A stretch of 64,000 bases of DNA from Burkholderia pyrrocinia (GTDB lineage: Bacteria; Pseudomonadota; Gammaproteobacteria; Burkholderiales; Burkholderiaceae). Both the position numbers and the translations under genes were made by a program. Below are positions 1 through 9,587 of this stretch, one piece after another. Location of the stretch: the NCBI RefSeq assembly GCF_018417535.1, contig NZ_CP070977.1, positions 3,224,001-3,288,000 on the forward strand, given 5' to 3'. Within the stretch, counting starts at the first letter, position 1, and the number at the start of each line of letters is the position of its first letter. The notes below the pieces were generated by a model. It had not been told where the DNA came from. It searched no databases and saw only the letters and a program-made list of their open reading frames with translations.

Positions 1-196
1 CCATGAACAGGTCGCGCGGCACGAGCGCCGCGCGCTGCAGCGGGTAGAGCACGGTGCCGAGTACGCCGCGAACGATTTCGAGCGTGCTGAAGCGCGCGTC
101 CGACACGAGGAGCGCGATGGCGAGGGCAACGAAGAAGATGAGCCGCGCGAGCGCGGGCGGACCTTGCTTGAAGAGGGGCGGCGGACTGTATTCCAT
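1..196 (-). CDS. mreC: Rod shape-determining protein MreC (N-terminal part, cut by window edge)
   Basis: Only the first 65 codons are present; the gene continues past the left edge. The protein starts MEYSPPPLFKQG and has one hydrophobic segment at about residues 17-32. This fits the single N-terminal anchor of MreC, the inner-membrane protein that couples MreB filaments to the cell-wall elongation machinery. It lies downstream of mreB on the same strand, but 409 bases away, which is wide for an mreBC operon; the gap is filled by a palindromic repeat. The name rests on the N-terminus plus the position behind mreB. Confidence 0.88.
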   Translation of the reverse strand, partial: MEYSPPPLFKQGPPALARLIFFVALAIALLVSDARFSTLEIVRGVLGTVLYPLQRAALVPRDLFM

Positions 197-312
197 GGTC
201 GGCGCCGGGCGCGTGTGATCGGTTAAATGATGCTCAGACGCGCAAACGGCGCGGCGGTTCGTTCTAAACGAGCGATCCGGCCACGCCGCGGGTGCGTCAT
301 ATCAACGAAATC

Positions 313-599
313 GGGGGGCTGTTTTCCCATGAAACGTGCGTGCGTTGACCCGAAACGGGCCGCTCGCAAGGATCGCGACGCCGCGAATACTTGACGTATT
401 CGCAAGGAGCATGACGCAGCGAGCGGCCCGTTTCGGGTCAACCCCAAATTTAAAATTCGTTTCACGGGAATGCCCGAAATCGGCCGCATGGCGGCGTCGT
501 TCGTCGCTTGTTTGGCGCGGCCAAACGGCGCTCCTCACTTCTTGCCCTGCGACCGATTTCGGGCATTCGCACGTACGTTTCATGGGAAAACAACCCCCT
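313..599. repeat. Nested palindromic repeat between mreB and mreC
   Basis: Nearly the whole interval folds on itself. Outer arms 313-343 and 569-599 are complementary over about 31 bases with a few mismatches. Inside them are two further stems. Stem A is a perfect 23-base inverted repeat (345-367 with 419-441), capped by a small hairpin (383-390 with 396-403). Stem B is a perfect 16-base inverted repeat (468-483 with 553-568), capped by a 7-base hairpin (510-516 with 520-526). Together they form a three-way junction. The outer arms resemble terminal inverted repeats of a non-autonomous element, but no transposase gene or clear target duplication is visible. No second copy occurs in the window. 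Confidence 0.85.
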
Positions 600-605
600 A
601 GACGA

Positions 606-1649
<1,044 letters not shown>

Positions 1650-2016
1650 TCAGAATCCTGTTTCGCTCTGGGCCGGCCCTGCATAGCGAACGCTGAGGGC
1701 GGCAGCGGAAAAAATAACAGCCTCGGGAAGCGTGGCGGAAGCGGCCGCCGCGGCGCACGAAGCTGCGAGTGATGTCTACCGGGGATCGCACGAAGCACGC
1801 ACGGCTTGCCGAAGTGGGGCGAAACGGTGCGGGAAAAGGCTGCCGGGTTTGGGTCGAACGCGTAATGATACCTTATAATTTCACGGTATTTGAATCGAAA
1901 CGGGCGGTATTTTTGCCGCTTCGGTCCCGATTTTTGAGGGTGGGATCGCACCCTCCAACCCCCCGCCGCGGCGCTGCTTTCGATGCGCCGCGCAGCCTTG
2001 TTTTTCCGGTGATCGC
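1650..2016. promoter_or_regulatory. Divergent mreB / gatC promoter region
   Basis: This 367-base gap separates the divergent mreB and gatC genes and holds no convincing gene. The only clear signal is a perfect TATAAT at 1874-1879 on the plus strand, a plausible -10 element for gatCAB; a matching -35 is weak (TTGGGT at 1849-1854, spacing 19). An mreB promoter must lie on the opposite strand, but I could not place it. The stretch around 1860-1925 is clearly richer in A and T than its surroundings. Confidence 0.45.
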
Positions 2017-2316
2017 ATGGCCCTGACCCTGACCGATGTGAAACGCATCGCGCATCTGGCGCGACTCGAAATGGCCGACGCCGACGCCGAGCACATGCTC
2101 GGCCAGCTCAACGAATTCTTCGGCCTCGTCGAACAGATGCAGGCGGTCGACACCGCCGGCATCGCGCCGCTCGCCCACCCGATCGAACAGATCCAGGCAG
2201 TCGCGCAGCGCCTGCGCGACGATGCCGTGACGGAAGTCGTCAATCGCGACGACAACCAGCGTCCGGCGCCGGCCGTCCAGGACGGCCTCTATCTCGTGCC
2301 GAAGGTGATCGAGTAA
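2017..2316 (+). CDS. gatC: Asp/Glu-tRNA amidotransferase subunit C
   Basis: GatC is the small stabilising subunit of the GatCAB amidotransferase, which converts Glu-tRNA(Gln) and Asp-tRNA(Asn) to the amide forms. The 99-residue protein has the family pattern: an N-terminal helix ([14 protein letters not shown]), a middle segment [14 protein letters not shown], and a C-terminal tail ending [11 protein letters not shown] that wraps between GatA and GatB. It is the first gene of gatCAB; gatA follows after 69 bases. The start ATG has a GGTGA site a few bases upstream. Confidence 0.96.
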   Translation: MALTLTDVKRIAHLARLEMADADAEHMLGQLNEFFGLVEQMQAVDTAGIAPLAHPIEQIQAVAQRLRDDAVTEVVNRDDNQRPAPAVQDGLYLVPKVIE

Positions 2317-2385
2317 GCATTCGATGACAAGCGCGCCGGCCCGCCAGCGCCGCGCGCCACCCAGAATTCCCAGGAAAACCACTCA

Positions 2386-3957
2386 ATGCACGCAAAAAGC
2401 CTGACCGAACTGCGCGCCGCGCTCGCCGCCAAGGAATGCTCGGCCGTCGAGCTCGCACAGCACTACCTGAAACGGATCGACGCCGCGCGCGACCTGAACG
2501 CGTTCGTCTACGTCGACGCCGATCTGACCCTCGCGCAGGCGAAAGCCGCCGACGCGGAGCTCGCGCGCGGCGCGGGCGGCGCGCTCACCGGCCTGCCGAT
2601 CGCGCACAAGGATGTCTTCGTCACGCGCGGCTGGCGCTCGACCGCCGGCTCGAAGATGCTCGCGAACTACGAGAGCCCGTTCGACGCGACCGTCGTCGCC
2701 CGCCTGCAGGCGGCCGGCATGGTCACGCTCGGCAAGACCAACATGGACGAGTTCGCGATGGGCTCGTCGAACGAGAACTCGGCGTTCGGCGCGGTGAAGA
2801 ACCCGTGGGACACGAACGCGGTGCCGGGCGGCAGCTCGGGCGGCAGCTCGGCCGCCGTCGCCGCGCGCCTTGCGCCGGCCGCGACCGGCACCGACACCGG
2901 CGGCTCGATCCGCCAGCCCGCGTCGTTCGCGGGCGTGACGGGCATCAAGCCGACCTACGGCCGCGTGTCGCGCTACGGGATGATCGCGTTCGCGTCGTCG
3001 CTCGACCAGGGCGGCCCGATGGCGCAGAGCGCGTCCGACTGCGCGCTGCTGCTGAACGCGATGGCCGGCTTCGACGAGCGCGACTCGACGAGCCTCGAGC
3101 GCGACGACGAGGATTTCACGCGCCATCTCGGCCAGCCGTGGGCGGCCGGCAACGATACGGGCAAGCCGCTCGCGGGCCTGCGCATCGGCTTGCCGAACGA
3201 GTATTTCGGCGACGGCCTCGCCGACGACGTGCGCGCGGCGATCGACGCGGCACTGAAGCAGTATGAAGCGCTCGGCGCGACGCTCGTGCCCGTGTCGCTG
3301 CCGAAGACGGAACTGTCGATCCCCGTGTACTACGTGATCGCGCCGGCCGAGGCGTCGTCGAACCTGTCGCGTTTCGACGGCGTGCGCTTCGGCCATCGCG
3401 CCGCGCAGTACGGCGACCTGCTCGACATGTACAAGAAGTCGCGCGCCGAAGGCTTCGGCCCCGAGGTGAAGCGCCGGATTCTCGTCGGCGCGTACGTGCT
3501 GTCGCACGGCTACTACGACGCGTACTACCTGCAGGCGCAGAAGATCCGCCGCATCATCGCGCAGGATTTCCAGGAAGCGTTCGAGTCCTGCGACGTGATC
3601 ATGGGCCCGGCATCGCCGACGGTCGCATGGGATCTCGGCGCGAAGGGCGACGATCCGGTGCAGATGTATCTCGCGGATATCTACACGCTGTCGGTGAGCC
3701 TCGCCGGCCTGCCCGGCATGAGCGTGCCGTGCGGCTTCGGCGCGGGCGCGAACGCGAAGCGCCCGGTCGGCCTGCAGATCATCGGCAACTATTTCAACGA
3801 AGCCCGGATGCTGCAGGTCGCCGACGCGTTCCAGCGCGCGACCGACTGGCACAAGCAAGTTCCGGCGGGGGTGGGGAATGAGCCCCCACGCTCACTTTGT
3901 TCGCTGCCCCCCGAGGGGGCGCATGCCTCCCTTGAGGCGGCTCGGCGGGAGGCATGA
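2386..3957 (+). CDS. gatA: Asp/Glu-tRNA amidotransferase subunit A, with repeat-encoded C-terminal tail
   Basis: GatA is the amidase subunit that releases ammonia from glutamine for the tRNA-bound amidation. The amidase-signature triad is visible: Lys in PIAHKDVF, the Gly/Ser-rich [17 protein letters not shown] stretch, and Ser in [14 protein letters not shown]. At 523 residues it is roughly 25-30 longer than the usual protein. The conserved part ends near QVPAGV; the tail, which includes [17 protein letters not shown], is translated from a GC-rich palindromic repeat. Its TGA stop (3955-3957) overlaps the first possible gatB ATG. The tail is probably harmless and unstructured, which is inference. 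Confidence 0.95.
   Translation: MHAKSLTELRAALAAKECSAVELAQHYLKRIDAARDLNAFVYVDADLTLAQAKAADAELARGAGGALTGLPIAHKDVFVTRGWRSTAGSKMLANYESPFDATVVARLQAAGMVTLGKTNMDEFAMGSSNENSAFGAVKNPWDTNAVPGGSSGGSSAAVAARLAPAATGTDTGGSIRQPASFAGVTGIKPTYGRVSRYGMIAFASSLDQGGPMAQSASDCALLLNAMAGFDERDSTSLERDDEDFTRHLGQPWAAGNDTGKPLAGLRIGLPNEYFGDGLADDVRAAIDAALKQYEALGATLVPVSLPKTELSIPVYYVIAPAEASSNLSRFDGVRFGHRAAQYGDLLDMYKKSRAEGFGPEVKRRILVGAYVLSHGYYDAYYLQAQKIRRIIAQDFQEAFESCDVIMGPASPTVAWDLGAKGDDPVQMYLADIYTLSVSLAGLPGMSVPCGFGAGANAKRPVGLQIIGNYFNEARMLQVADAFQRATDWHKQVPAGVGNEPPRSLCSLPPEGAHASLEAARREA
3871..3956. repeat. REP-like palindromic element spanning the gatA-gatB junction
   Basis: Three hairpins follow each other in the last codons of gatA: 3871-3876 with 3884-3889, 3906-3911 with 3915-3920 (loop CGA), and a perfect 10-base arm CATGCCTCCC (3922-3931) with GGGAGGCATG (3947-3956). 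The third stem contains the gatB ribosome-binding sequence GGGAGG and the first ATG. From memory, elements with a GCCCCCCGAGGGGGC core are common between genes in Burkholderiales; this was not searched. No other copy was seen in this window. Confidence 0.8.
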
Positions 3958-3959
3958 AT

Positions 3960-5435
3960 ATGGCTACTCAATGGGAAGTCGTTATCGGTCTCGAGACGCA
4001 CGCGCAACTGTCGACCGTCTCGAAGATTTTCTCGGGCGCGCCGACGCAGTTCGGCGCCGAACCGAACACGCAGGCGTGCCCGGTCGACCTGGCGCTGCCG
4101 GGCGTGCTGCCGGTGCTGAACCGCGGCGCGGTCGAGCGCGCGATCCGCTTCGGCCTCGCGATCGGCTCGACCATCGCGCCGCGCAGCATCTTCGCGCGCA
4201 AGAATTATTTCTACCCCGATCTGCCGAAGGGCTATCAGATCAGCCAGTACGAGATTCCGGTCGTGCAGGGCGGCCAGATCACGATCCAGGTGCCCGCCAA
4301 CGAAAAGGCCGGCAAGGAAGCGTACGAGAAGACGGTCAACCTGACCCGTGCGCACCTAGAGGAAGATGCGGGCAAGTCGCTGCATGAAGATTTCGCCGGG
4401 ATGACGGGGATCGACCTGAACCGCGCGGGCACGCCGCTGCTCGAGATCGTCACCGAGCCGGAAATGCGCAGCGCGGCCGAGGCCGTGGCCTATGCGAAGG
4501 CGCTGCACGGGCTCGTCGTGTGGCTCGGCATCTGCGACGGCAACATGCAGGAAGGCTCGTTCCGCTGCGATGCGAACGTGTCGGTGCGACCGGTCGGCCA
4601 GGAGAAGTTCGGCACGCGCGCGGAAATCAAGAACCTGAACTCGTTCCGGTTCCTCGAGGAAGCGATCAACTACGAAGTGCGTCGCCAGATCGAGCTGATC
4701 GAGGATGGCGGCGAAGTCGTGCAGGAAACGCGCCTCTACGATCCGGACAAGCGCGAGACGCGTTCGATGCGCAGCAAGGAAGACGCGCACGATTACCGCT
4801 ACTTCCCCGACCCCGACCTGATGCCGCTCGTGATCGGCCAGGACTGGATCGACCGCGTGCAGTCCGGGATGCCCGAACTGCCGGCCGCGATACAGCAGCG
4901 CTTCGTCGAGCAATACGGCGTGTCCGCGTACGACGCGGGCGTGCTGACGTCGAGCAAGGCGATGGCCGCGTATTTCGAGTCCGTGGTCGCGAAGGCCGGC
5001 GCCGCGAATGCGAAGATCGCCGCGAACTGGCTGATGGGCGACGTGTCGTCGCAACTGAACCGCGACGGCATCGAGATCGATGCGATTCCGGTGTCGGCGG
5101 CCCAGCTTGCACTCGTGCTGCAGCGCATCGCCGACGGCACGATCTCGAACAAGATCGCGAAGGAAATCTTCGCGACGATCTGGGACGAGAAGGCGGACGA
5201 CGAAGGCGCGGCCGACCGCATCATCGACGCGAAGGGGCTGAAGCAGATCTCCGATACCGGCGCGCTCGAAGCGATCATCGACGAGGTGCTCGCGGCGAAC
5301 GCGAAGTCGGTCGAGGAATTCCGCGCGGGCAAGGAAAAGGCGTTCAACGCGCTGATCGGCCAGGCGATGAAGGCGACGAAGGGCAAGGCCAATCCGCAGC
5401 AGGTCAACGAACTGCTGAAGAAGAAGCTCGGCTGA
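3960..5435 (+). CDS. gatB: Asp/Glu-tRNA amidotransferase subunit B
   Basis: GatB binds the misacylated tRNA and activates its carboxylate with ATP inside the GatCAB complex. The 491-residue protein has the family opening [17 protein letters not shown], the cradle-domain motifs [20 protein letters not shown] and DANVSVRP, and the C-terminal tail domain that reads tRNA, ending [14 protein letters not shown]. Two in-frame ATGs exist at 3954 and 3960. I prefer 3960 because GGGAGG (3947-3952) sits 7 bases before it but only one base before 3954. The ribosome-binding site lies inside a hairpin, so translation probably depends on ribosomes finishing gatA. Confidence 0.96.
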   Translation: MATQWEVVIGLETHAQLSTVSKIFSGAPTQFGAEPNTQACPVDLALPGVLPVLNRGAVERAIRFGLAIGSTIAPRSIFARKNYFYPDLPKGYQISQYEIPVVQGGQITIQVPANEKAGKEAYEKTVNLTRAHLEEDAGKSLHEDFAGMTGIDLNRAGTPLLEIVTEPEMRSAAEAVAYAKALHGLVVWLGICDGNMQEGSFRCDANVSVRPVGQEKFGTRAEIKNLNSFRFLEEAINYEVRRQIELIEDGGEVVQETRLYDPDKRETRSMRSKEDAHDYRYFPDPDLMPLVIGQDWIDRVQSGMPELPAAIQQRFVEQYGVSAYDAGVLTSSKAMAAYFESVVAKAGAANAKIAANWLMGDVSSQLNRDGIEIDAIPVSAAQLALVLQRIADGTISNKIAKEIFATIWDEKADDEGAADRIIDAKGLKQISDTGALEAIIDEVLAANAKSVEEFRAGKEKAFNALIGQAMKATKGKANPQQVNELLKKKLG

Positions 5436-5466
5436 GCATGATCGCGCGCCTGAACCGCGCTTGACG

Positions 5467-5501
5467 ACGGGCCGCCGCCGAACCTGTTCGGGGCGGCCCG
5501 T
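5467..5501 (+). terminator. Probable terminator after gatB
   Basis: A 10-base perfect stem, ACGGGCCGCC (5467-5476) with GGCGGCCCGT (5492-5501), follows gatB by about 30 bases. There is no long T run after it, so efficiency is uncertain. Confidence 0.55.
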
Positions 5502-5553
5502 TGCGTTGATGGGTGCGTTATCGTATGCACCACACCGTCCAACGGAGGAACGA

Positions 5554-6393
5554 ATGGCGAAACAACCGTCGCTCGACGATTTCCGCGTGCCTTACAGCAC
5601 GCGCGAGAAGGAAGCCGCCGCATTCACGCTCGATGCATTCGACCCGGCCGCGAAGCCGTTTTCGTCCGGTTCGAAGGACGCCGACCGCGAACGGCTGTCG
5701 GCCGTGTCGACCGAACTCGACGTGCAGCAGGAGCGTCTGCACACGCAGCAGAAGAAGCGCGTGCTGCTCGTGCTGCAGGGGATGGATACCAGCGGCAAGG
5801 ACGGCACCGTGCGCGCGGTGTTCCGCGAGGTCGATCCGCTCGGCCTGCGCGTCGTGTCGTTCAAGGCGCCGACGCCGATCGAGGCCGCGCACGATTTCCT
5901 GTGGCGCGTGCATGCACAGGTGCCGGCCGCGGGCGAGCTTGCGATCTTCAACCGCAGCCACTATGAAGACGTGCTCGTGCCGCGCGTGCTCGACACGATC
6001 GACGGCAAGGAATGCGAGCGCCGCTACCGGCAGATCCGCGATTTCGAGACGATGCTGGTCGAGAACGGCACGACGATCATCAAGTGCTTCCTGCACATCT
6101 CGAAGGACGAGCAGCGTGAGCGGCTGCAGGCGCGCATCGACGATCCGGCCAAGCACTGGAAGTTCGACATCTCCGATCTCGACGCGCGCAAGCACTGGGA
6201 CGCGTACCAGTCCGCGTACCGCGACGCGCTTGCCGCGACGTCGGCCGAGCATGCGCCGTGGTACGTGATCCCGGCGGATTCGAAGACGCACCGCAACGTG
6301 ATGATCGCCGAGCTGCTGCTGCGCACGATGACCGACATGAAGCTGGAATTCCCGCCGCCGAAGCCCGAGCTCGAAGGCGTGAAGATCCGTTAA
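5554..6393 (+). CDS. PPK2-family polyphosphate kinase
   Basis: Proteins of this family move phosphate between inorganic polyphosphate and nucleotides in the cytoplasm. The 279-residue product has the PPK2 Walker A motif GMDTSGKDGT, the lid/Walker B region FNRSHYEDVLVPRV, and a conserved KHWKFDISDLDARKHWDAYQ segment. It is a single-domain form. I chose the ATG at 5554 because GGAGG lies five bases before it; the frame stays open upstream but that part is not conserved-looking. Whether it prefers AMP, ADP or GDP cannot be told from sequence alone. It stands between two hairpin terminators with xth. Confidence 0.9.
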   Translation: MAKQPSLDDFRVPYSTREKEAAAFTLDAFDPAAKPFSSGSKDADRERLSAVSTELDVQQERLHTQQKKRVLLVLQGMDTSGKDGTVRAVFREVDPLGLRVVSFKAPTPIEAAHDFLWRVHAQVPAAGELAIFNRSHYEDVLVPRVLDTIDGKECERRYRQIRDFETMLVENGTTIIKCFLHISKDEQRERLQARIDDPAKHWKFDISDLDARKHWDAYQSAYRDALAATSAEHAPWYVIPADSKTHRNVMIAELLLRTMTDMKLEFPPPKPELEGVKIR

Positions 6394-6433
6394 GCTGCCA
6401 CCCTGTAAAACATCGAACTGAACGGAACCCGAC

Positions 6434-7207
6434 ATGATGCGAGTGATTACCGCCAACCTGAACGGCATCCGCTCCGCCGCGAAGAAGGGCTTCTTCGACT
6501 GGCTCGGCGAACAGAACGCCGATTGCGTGTGCGTGCAGGAAATCAAGGTATCGGCCGACGACCTGCCGGCCGAATTCGTCGAGCCGCACGGCTTCAGGAG
6601 CTACTTCCACCACGCCGAGAAGAAGGGCTACAGCGGCGCGGGCGTGTACAGCCGCCACGAGCCCGATGACGTGATCATCGGCTTCGGCAGCAGCGAATTC
6701 GATTCCGAGGGGCGCTACGTCGAGGCGCGCTACGGCAAGCTGTCGGTCGTGTCGGTGTACGTGCCGTCCGGCTCGAGCGGCGAAGAGCGCCAGCAGGCGA
6801 AGTACCGCTTCATGGACGAGTTCATGCCGCACCTCGCTCAGCTCAAGAAGAAGCGCGAAGTGATCCTGTGCGGCGACGTGAACATCGTCCACAAGGAAAT
6901 CGACATCAAGAACTGGAAGAGCAACCAGAAGAACTCGGGCTGCCTGCCGGAAGAACGCGAGTGGCTCACGAAGCTGTTCGACGATGTCGGTTATGTCGAC
7001 GTGTTCCGCACGCTCGACCCGCGCGCCGAGCAGTACACGTGGTGGAGCAACCGCGGCCAGGCGTATGCGAAGAACGTCGGGTGGCGGATCGACTACCAGA
7101 TCGCGACGCCGGGCGTGGCCGGTACTGCGAAAAGCACGTCGATCTTCAAGGACATCAAGTTCAGCGATCATGCGCCGCTGACGATCGATTACGACTACAA
7201 GAAGTGA
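6434..7207 (+). CDS. xth: Exodeoxyribonuclease III (AP endonuclease)
   Basis: This enzyme of base-excision repair cuts at abasic sites and removes 3' blocking groups. The 257-residue protein has the family landmarks: N in ITANLNGIRSA, the metal-binding Glu in CVQEIKV, GDVNIVHKEIDIKN, WRIDYQIATP, and the catalytic SDHAPLTIDYD near the C-terminus. Two adjacent ATGs (6434 and 6437) could start it. It lies 40 bases after ppk2 and ends at a strong terminator shared with the convergent dehydrogenase gene. Confidence 0.95.
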   Translation: MMRVITANLNGIRSAAKKGFFDWLGEQNADCVCVQEIKVSADDLPAEFVEPHGFRSYFHHAEKKGYSGAGVYSRHEPDDVIIGFGSSEFDSEGRYVEARYGKLSVVSVYVPSGSSGEERQQAKYRFMDEFMPHLAQLKKKREVILCGDVNIVHKEIDIKNWKSNQKNSGCLPEEREWLTKLFDDVGYVDVFRTLDPRAEQYTWWSNRGQAYAKNVGWRIDYQIATPGVAGTAKSTSIFKDIKFSDHAPLTIDYDYKK

Positions 7208-7262
7208 CCGCCGGCGCTACGCAGTGCGCGTAGCGGTCGAACCCCCCTGGTTGCAGGATGCC

Positions 7263-7295
7263 AAACGGGCCGCATGTCGAACATGCGGCCCGTTT
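7263..7295. terminator. Bidirectional terminator between xth and the alcohol dehydrogenase
   Basis: A perfect 15-base stem, AAACGGGCCGCATGT (7263-7277) with its complement (7281-7295), has a three-base loop CGA. It is followed by CGTTTTTG on the plus strand. It lies between two convergent genes and can serve both. Confidence 0.9.
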
Positions 7296-7340
7296 CGTTT
7301 TTGCTTCGGTGCGGCGGTCGTGCGCGCCGCCCGGCGACGC

Positions 7341-8393
7341 TCAGTGCTTGATCGACGCCATGTCCACCACGAACCGGTACTTCACGTCGCTCTTCAGCAT
7401 CCGCTCGTAGGCCGCATTGATCTGCTGCATCGGAATCGTCTCGATATCCGACGTGATCCCGTGCTCCGCGCAGAAGTCGAGCATTTCCTGCGTTTCCGCG
7501 ATCCCGCCGATCAGCGAGCCAGCAAGGCGGCGGCGCTTGAAGATCAGGTTGAACACCTGCGGCGACGGATGGTCGTGCTCCGGCGCGCCGACCAGCGTCA
7601 TCGTGCCGTCGCGCTTCAGCAGGTGCAGGAACGGGTTCAGGTCGTGCTGCGCGGCGACCGTGTTCAGGATGAAGTCGAAGCTGTTCAGGTGCGCGTTCAT
7701 CTGCGCTTCGTCCTTCGAGATCACGACCTCGTGCGCGCCGACGCGCTTGCCGTCGTCGATCTTCGACGGCGACGTCGTGAACAGCACGACGTGCGCGCCC
7801 ATCGCGCGCGCCAGCTTCACACCCATGTGGCCGAGGCCGCCGAGACCGACGATGCCGACCTTCTTGCCGGGGCCGACGTTCCACTGTCGCAGCGGCGAGT
7901 AGGTCGTGATCCCCGCGCACAGCAGCGGCGCGGCGCCGGCCGGGTCGAGCGTGTCGGGCACGCGCAGCACGAACGCCTCGTCGACGACGAGCTGCGTCGA
8001 ATAGCCGCCGTACGTGACGTCGCCCGTCACGCGGTCCTGACCGTTGTAGGTGCCGACGAAGCCGTTCTCGCAATACTGCTCGAGGCCGTCGGCGCAGCTC
8101 GCGCAGGTGCGGCACGAATCGACGAGGCAGCCGACGCCGACCAGTTCGCCGACCTTGAAGCGCGATACCTGCGGGCCGGTCGCGGTCACGCGGCCGACGA
8201 TTTCATGGCCCGGCACGACCGGATAGATCGTGTTGCGCCATTCGTTGCGCGCCTGGTGCAGGTCCGAGTGGCAGACGCCGCAGTAGAGGACGTCGATCTG
8301 GACGTCGAGGTCGCGCAGCGCGCGACGCTGGAATTCGAACGGGGCGAGCGGCGACTGCGAATCGGTTGCCGCGTAAGCGTAGGTGGTGCTCAT
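7341..8393 (-). CDS. Zinc-dependent NAD(P) alcohol dehydrogenase, CAD/YahK type
   Basis: This 350-residue member of the medium-chain dehydrogenase family probably interconverts an aldehyde and an alcohol with NADP(H). Catalytic zinc ligands appear in YCGVCHSDLH and PGHEIVGRV. The structural zinc cluster is GCLVDSCRTCASCADGLEQYC in order, and the cofactor loop is GIVGLGGLGHMGVKLA. The start at 8393 follows AAGGAG at about nine bases. The divergent AraC regulator 229 bases away is the obvious candidate controller. The natural substrate cannot be read from the sequence. Confidence 0.92.
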   Translation of the reverse strand: MSTTYAYAATDSQSPLAPFEFQRRALRDLDVQIDVLYCGVCHSDLHQARNEWRNTIYPVVPGHEIVGRVTATGPQVSRFKVGELVGVGCLVDSCRTCASCADGLEQYCENGFVGTYNGQDRVTGDVTYGGYSTQLVVDEAFVLRVPDTLDPAGAAPLLCAGITTYSPLRQWNVGPGKKVGIVGLGGLGHMGVKLARAMGAHVVLFTTSPSKIDDGKRVGAHEVVISKDEAQMNAHLNSFDFILNTVAAQHDLNPFLHLLKRDGTMTLVGAPEHDHPSPQVFNLIFKRRRLAGSLIGGIAETQEMLDFCAEHGITSDIETIPMQQINAAYERMLKSDVKYRFVVDMASIKH

Positions 8394-8622
8394 GCAGGGG
8401 GCTCCTTGTCCGGGAAAAACATCCGGCGAAACGAACTGCCGTCGCATCATGTGGCGATGCGGCGAGGCAGGACGTCATCGTAAGGAGCGCGGCGCCGCGG
8501 CGAAATACACGAAGGTCTGGAAGATTTGCCTATTCCTCTCGAATTGCACGCGAACGCCCGTTAAAACGCATTCATGGTGCTACATTGCGAGCCAGATTCT
8601 CTTGCCGGACAGGACCACGCAG

Positions 8623-9567
8623 ATGAGCTTCCAGCCCCTTTTTGCCGATGCGGGCGAGCGTGTGCAGCGCCGCATGATCGAGCTGCACACGCGTCTCGCG
8701 CCGAACGAGGGCGACACGCTCGCGGCGCTCGACGGCGTACGCTTGATTCGCGTGAGTCGTCCCGCGCCGCGCATGCCGGTGCTGTACGAACCCAACATCA
8801 TCGTCGTGTGCCAGGGGCGCAAGCTCGGCTATCTCGGCGACCGTTCGTTCGTCTACGACGCGCAGCAGTATCTCGTGCTGTCGGTGCCGCTGCCGTTCGA
8901 ATGCGAGACCTTCGCGAGCATGGACGAGCCGTTTCTCGCGATCTCGATCCGCATTGATCTCGCGGTGATCGCCGAGCTCGCGATCCTGCTCGACGAGACG
9001 CTCGGCGCGGCCGCCAGCGAGCCGCTCGGCGTCTACTCGACGCCGCTCGACGCGCCGCTGGCCGACGCGGTGGTGCGGCTGCTCGAAGCGCTCGCGTCGC
9101 CGCACGACACGCGCGTGCTGGGGCCGGCGATCATGCGCGAGATCGCGTATCGCGTGCTGACGGGAGCGCAGGGCGACGCGATCCGCGCGGCGCTCGTGCA
9201 GCAGCATCACTTCGGCCGCATCGCGAAGGCACTGCGGCGCATCCATGCGGAGTTGAAGGCCGATCTCGACGTCGAGACGCTTGCGCGCGAGGCGGGGATG
9301 AGCCTCGCGGTGTTCCACGCGCAGTTCAAGCATGTGACGGCGACGTCGCCGATGCAGTACGTGAAGGCCGCGCGCCTGCATCAGGCGCGGCTGATGATGG
9401 TGCAGGACGGGGTCGGCGCCGGCACGGCTGCCGCGCGCGTCGGTTATGCGAGCGCGTCGCAGTTCAGCCGCGAGTTCAAGCGGCTGTTCGGCCGCAGCCC
9501 CGGTGACGAGGTGCGCTGGATGCGTGAGAGCGGAGGCCGGCCGATCGCGGCGGACGTGGACGCATAG
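8623..9567 (+). CDS. AraC-family transcriptional regulator
   Basis: The 314-residue protein has an N-terminal AraC ligand-binding region (about residues 15-170, including PVLYEPNIIVVCQGRKLGYLGDRSFVYD) and a C-terminal pair of helix-turn-helix motifs. The first is DVETLAREAGMSLAVFHAQFK and the second AAARVGYASASQFSREFKRLFG. Regulators of this subtype are often encoded beside and divergent from the oxidoreductase they control, as here. No operator could be placed with confidence in the 229-base divergent gap. Confidence 0.88.
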   Translation: MSFQPLFADAGERVQRRMIELHTRLAPNEGDTLAALDGVRLIRVSRPAPRMPVLYEPNIIVVCQGRKLGYLGDRSFVYDAQQYLVLSVPLPFECETFASMDEPFLAISIRIDLAVIAELAILLDETLGAAASEPLGVYSTPLDAPLADAVVRLLEALASPHDTRVLGPAIMREIAYRVLTGAQGDAIRAALVQQHHFGRIAKALRRIHAELKADLDVETLAREAGMSLAVFHAQFKHVTATSPMQYVKAARLHQARLMMVQDGVGAGTAAARVGYASASQFSREFKRLFGRSPGDEVRWMRESGGRPIAADVDA

Positions 9568-9587
9568 CGATCGGCTCCGCGCGGCGC

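Noticed and set aside
223..583. Two short open frames inside the mreB-mreC palindrome with similar peptides
   Set aside because: Their likeness comes from the inverted repeat itself; there is no ribosome-binding site or known domain.
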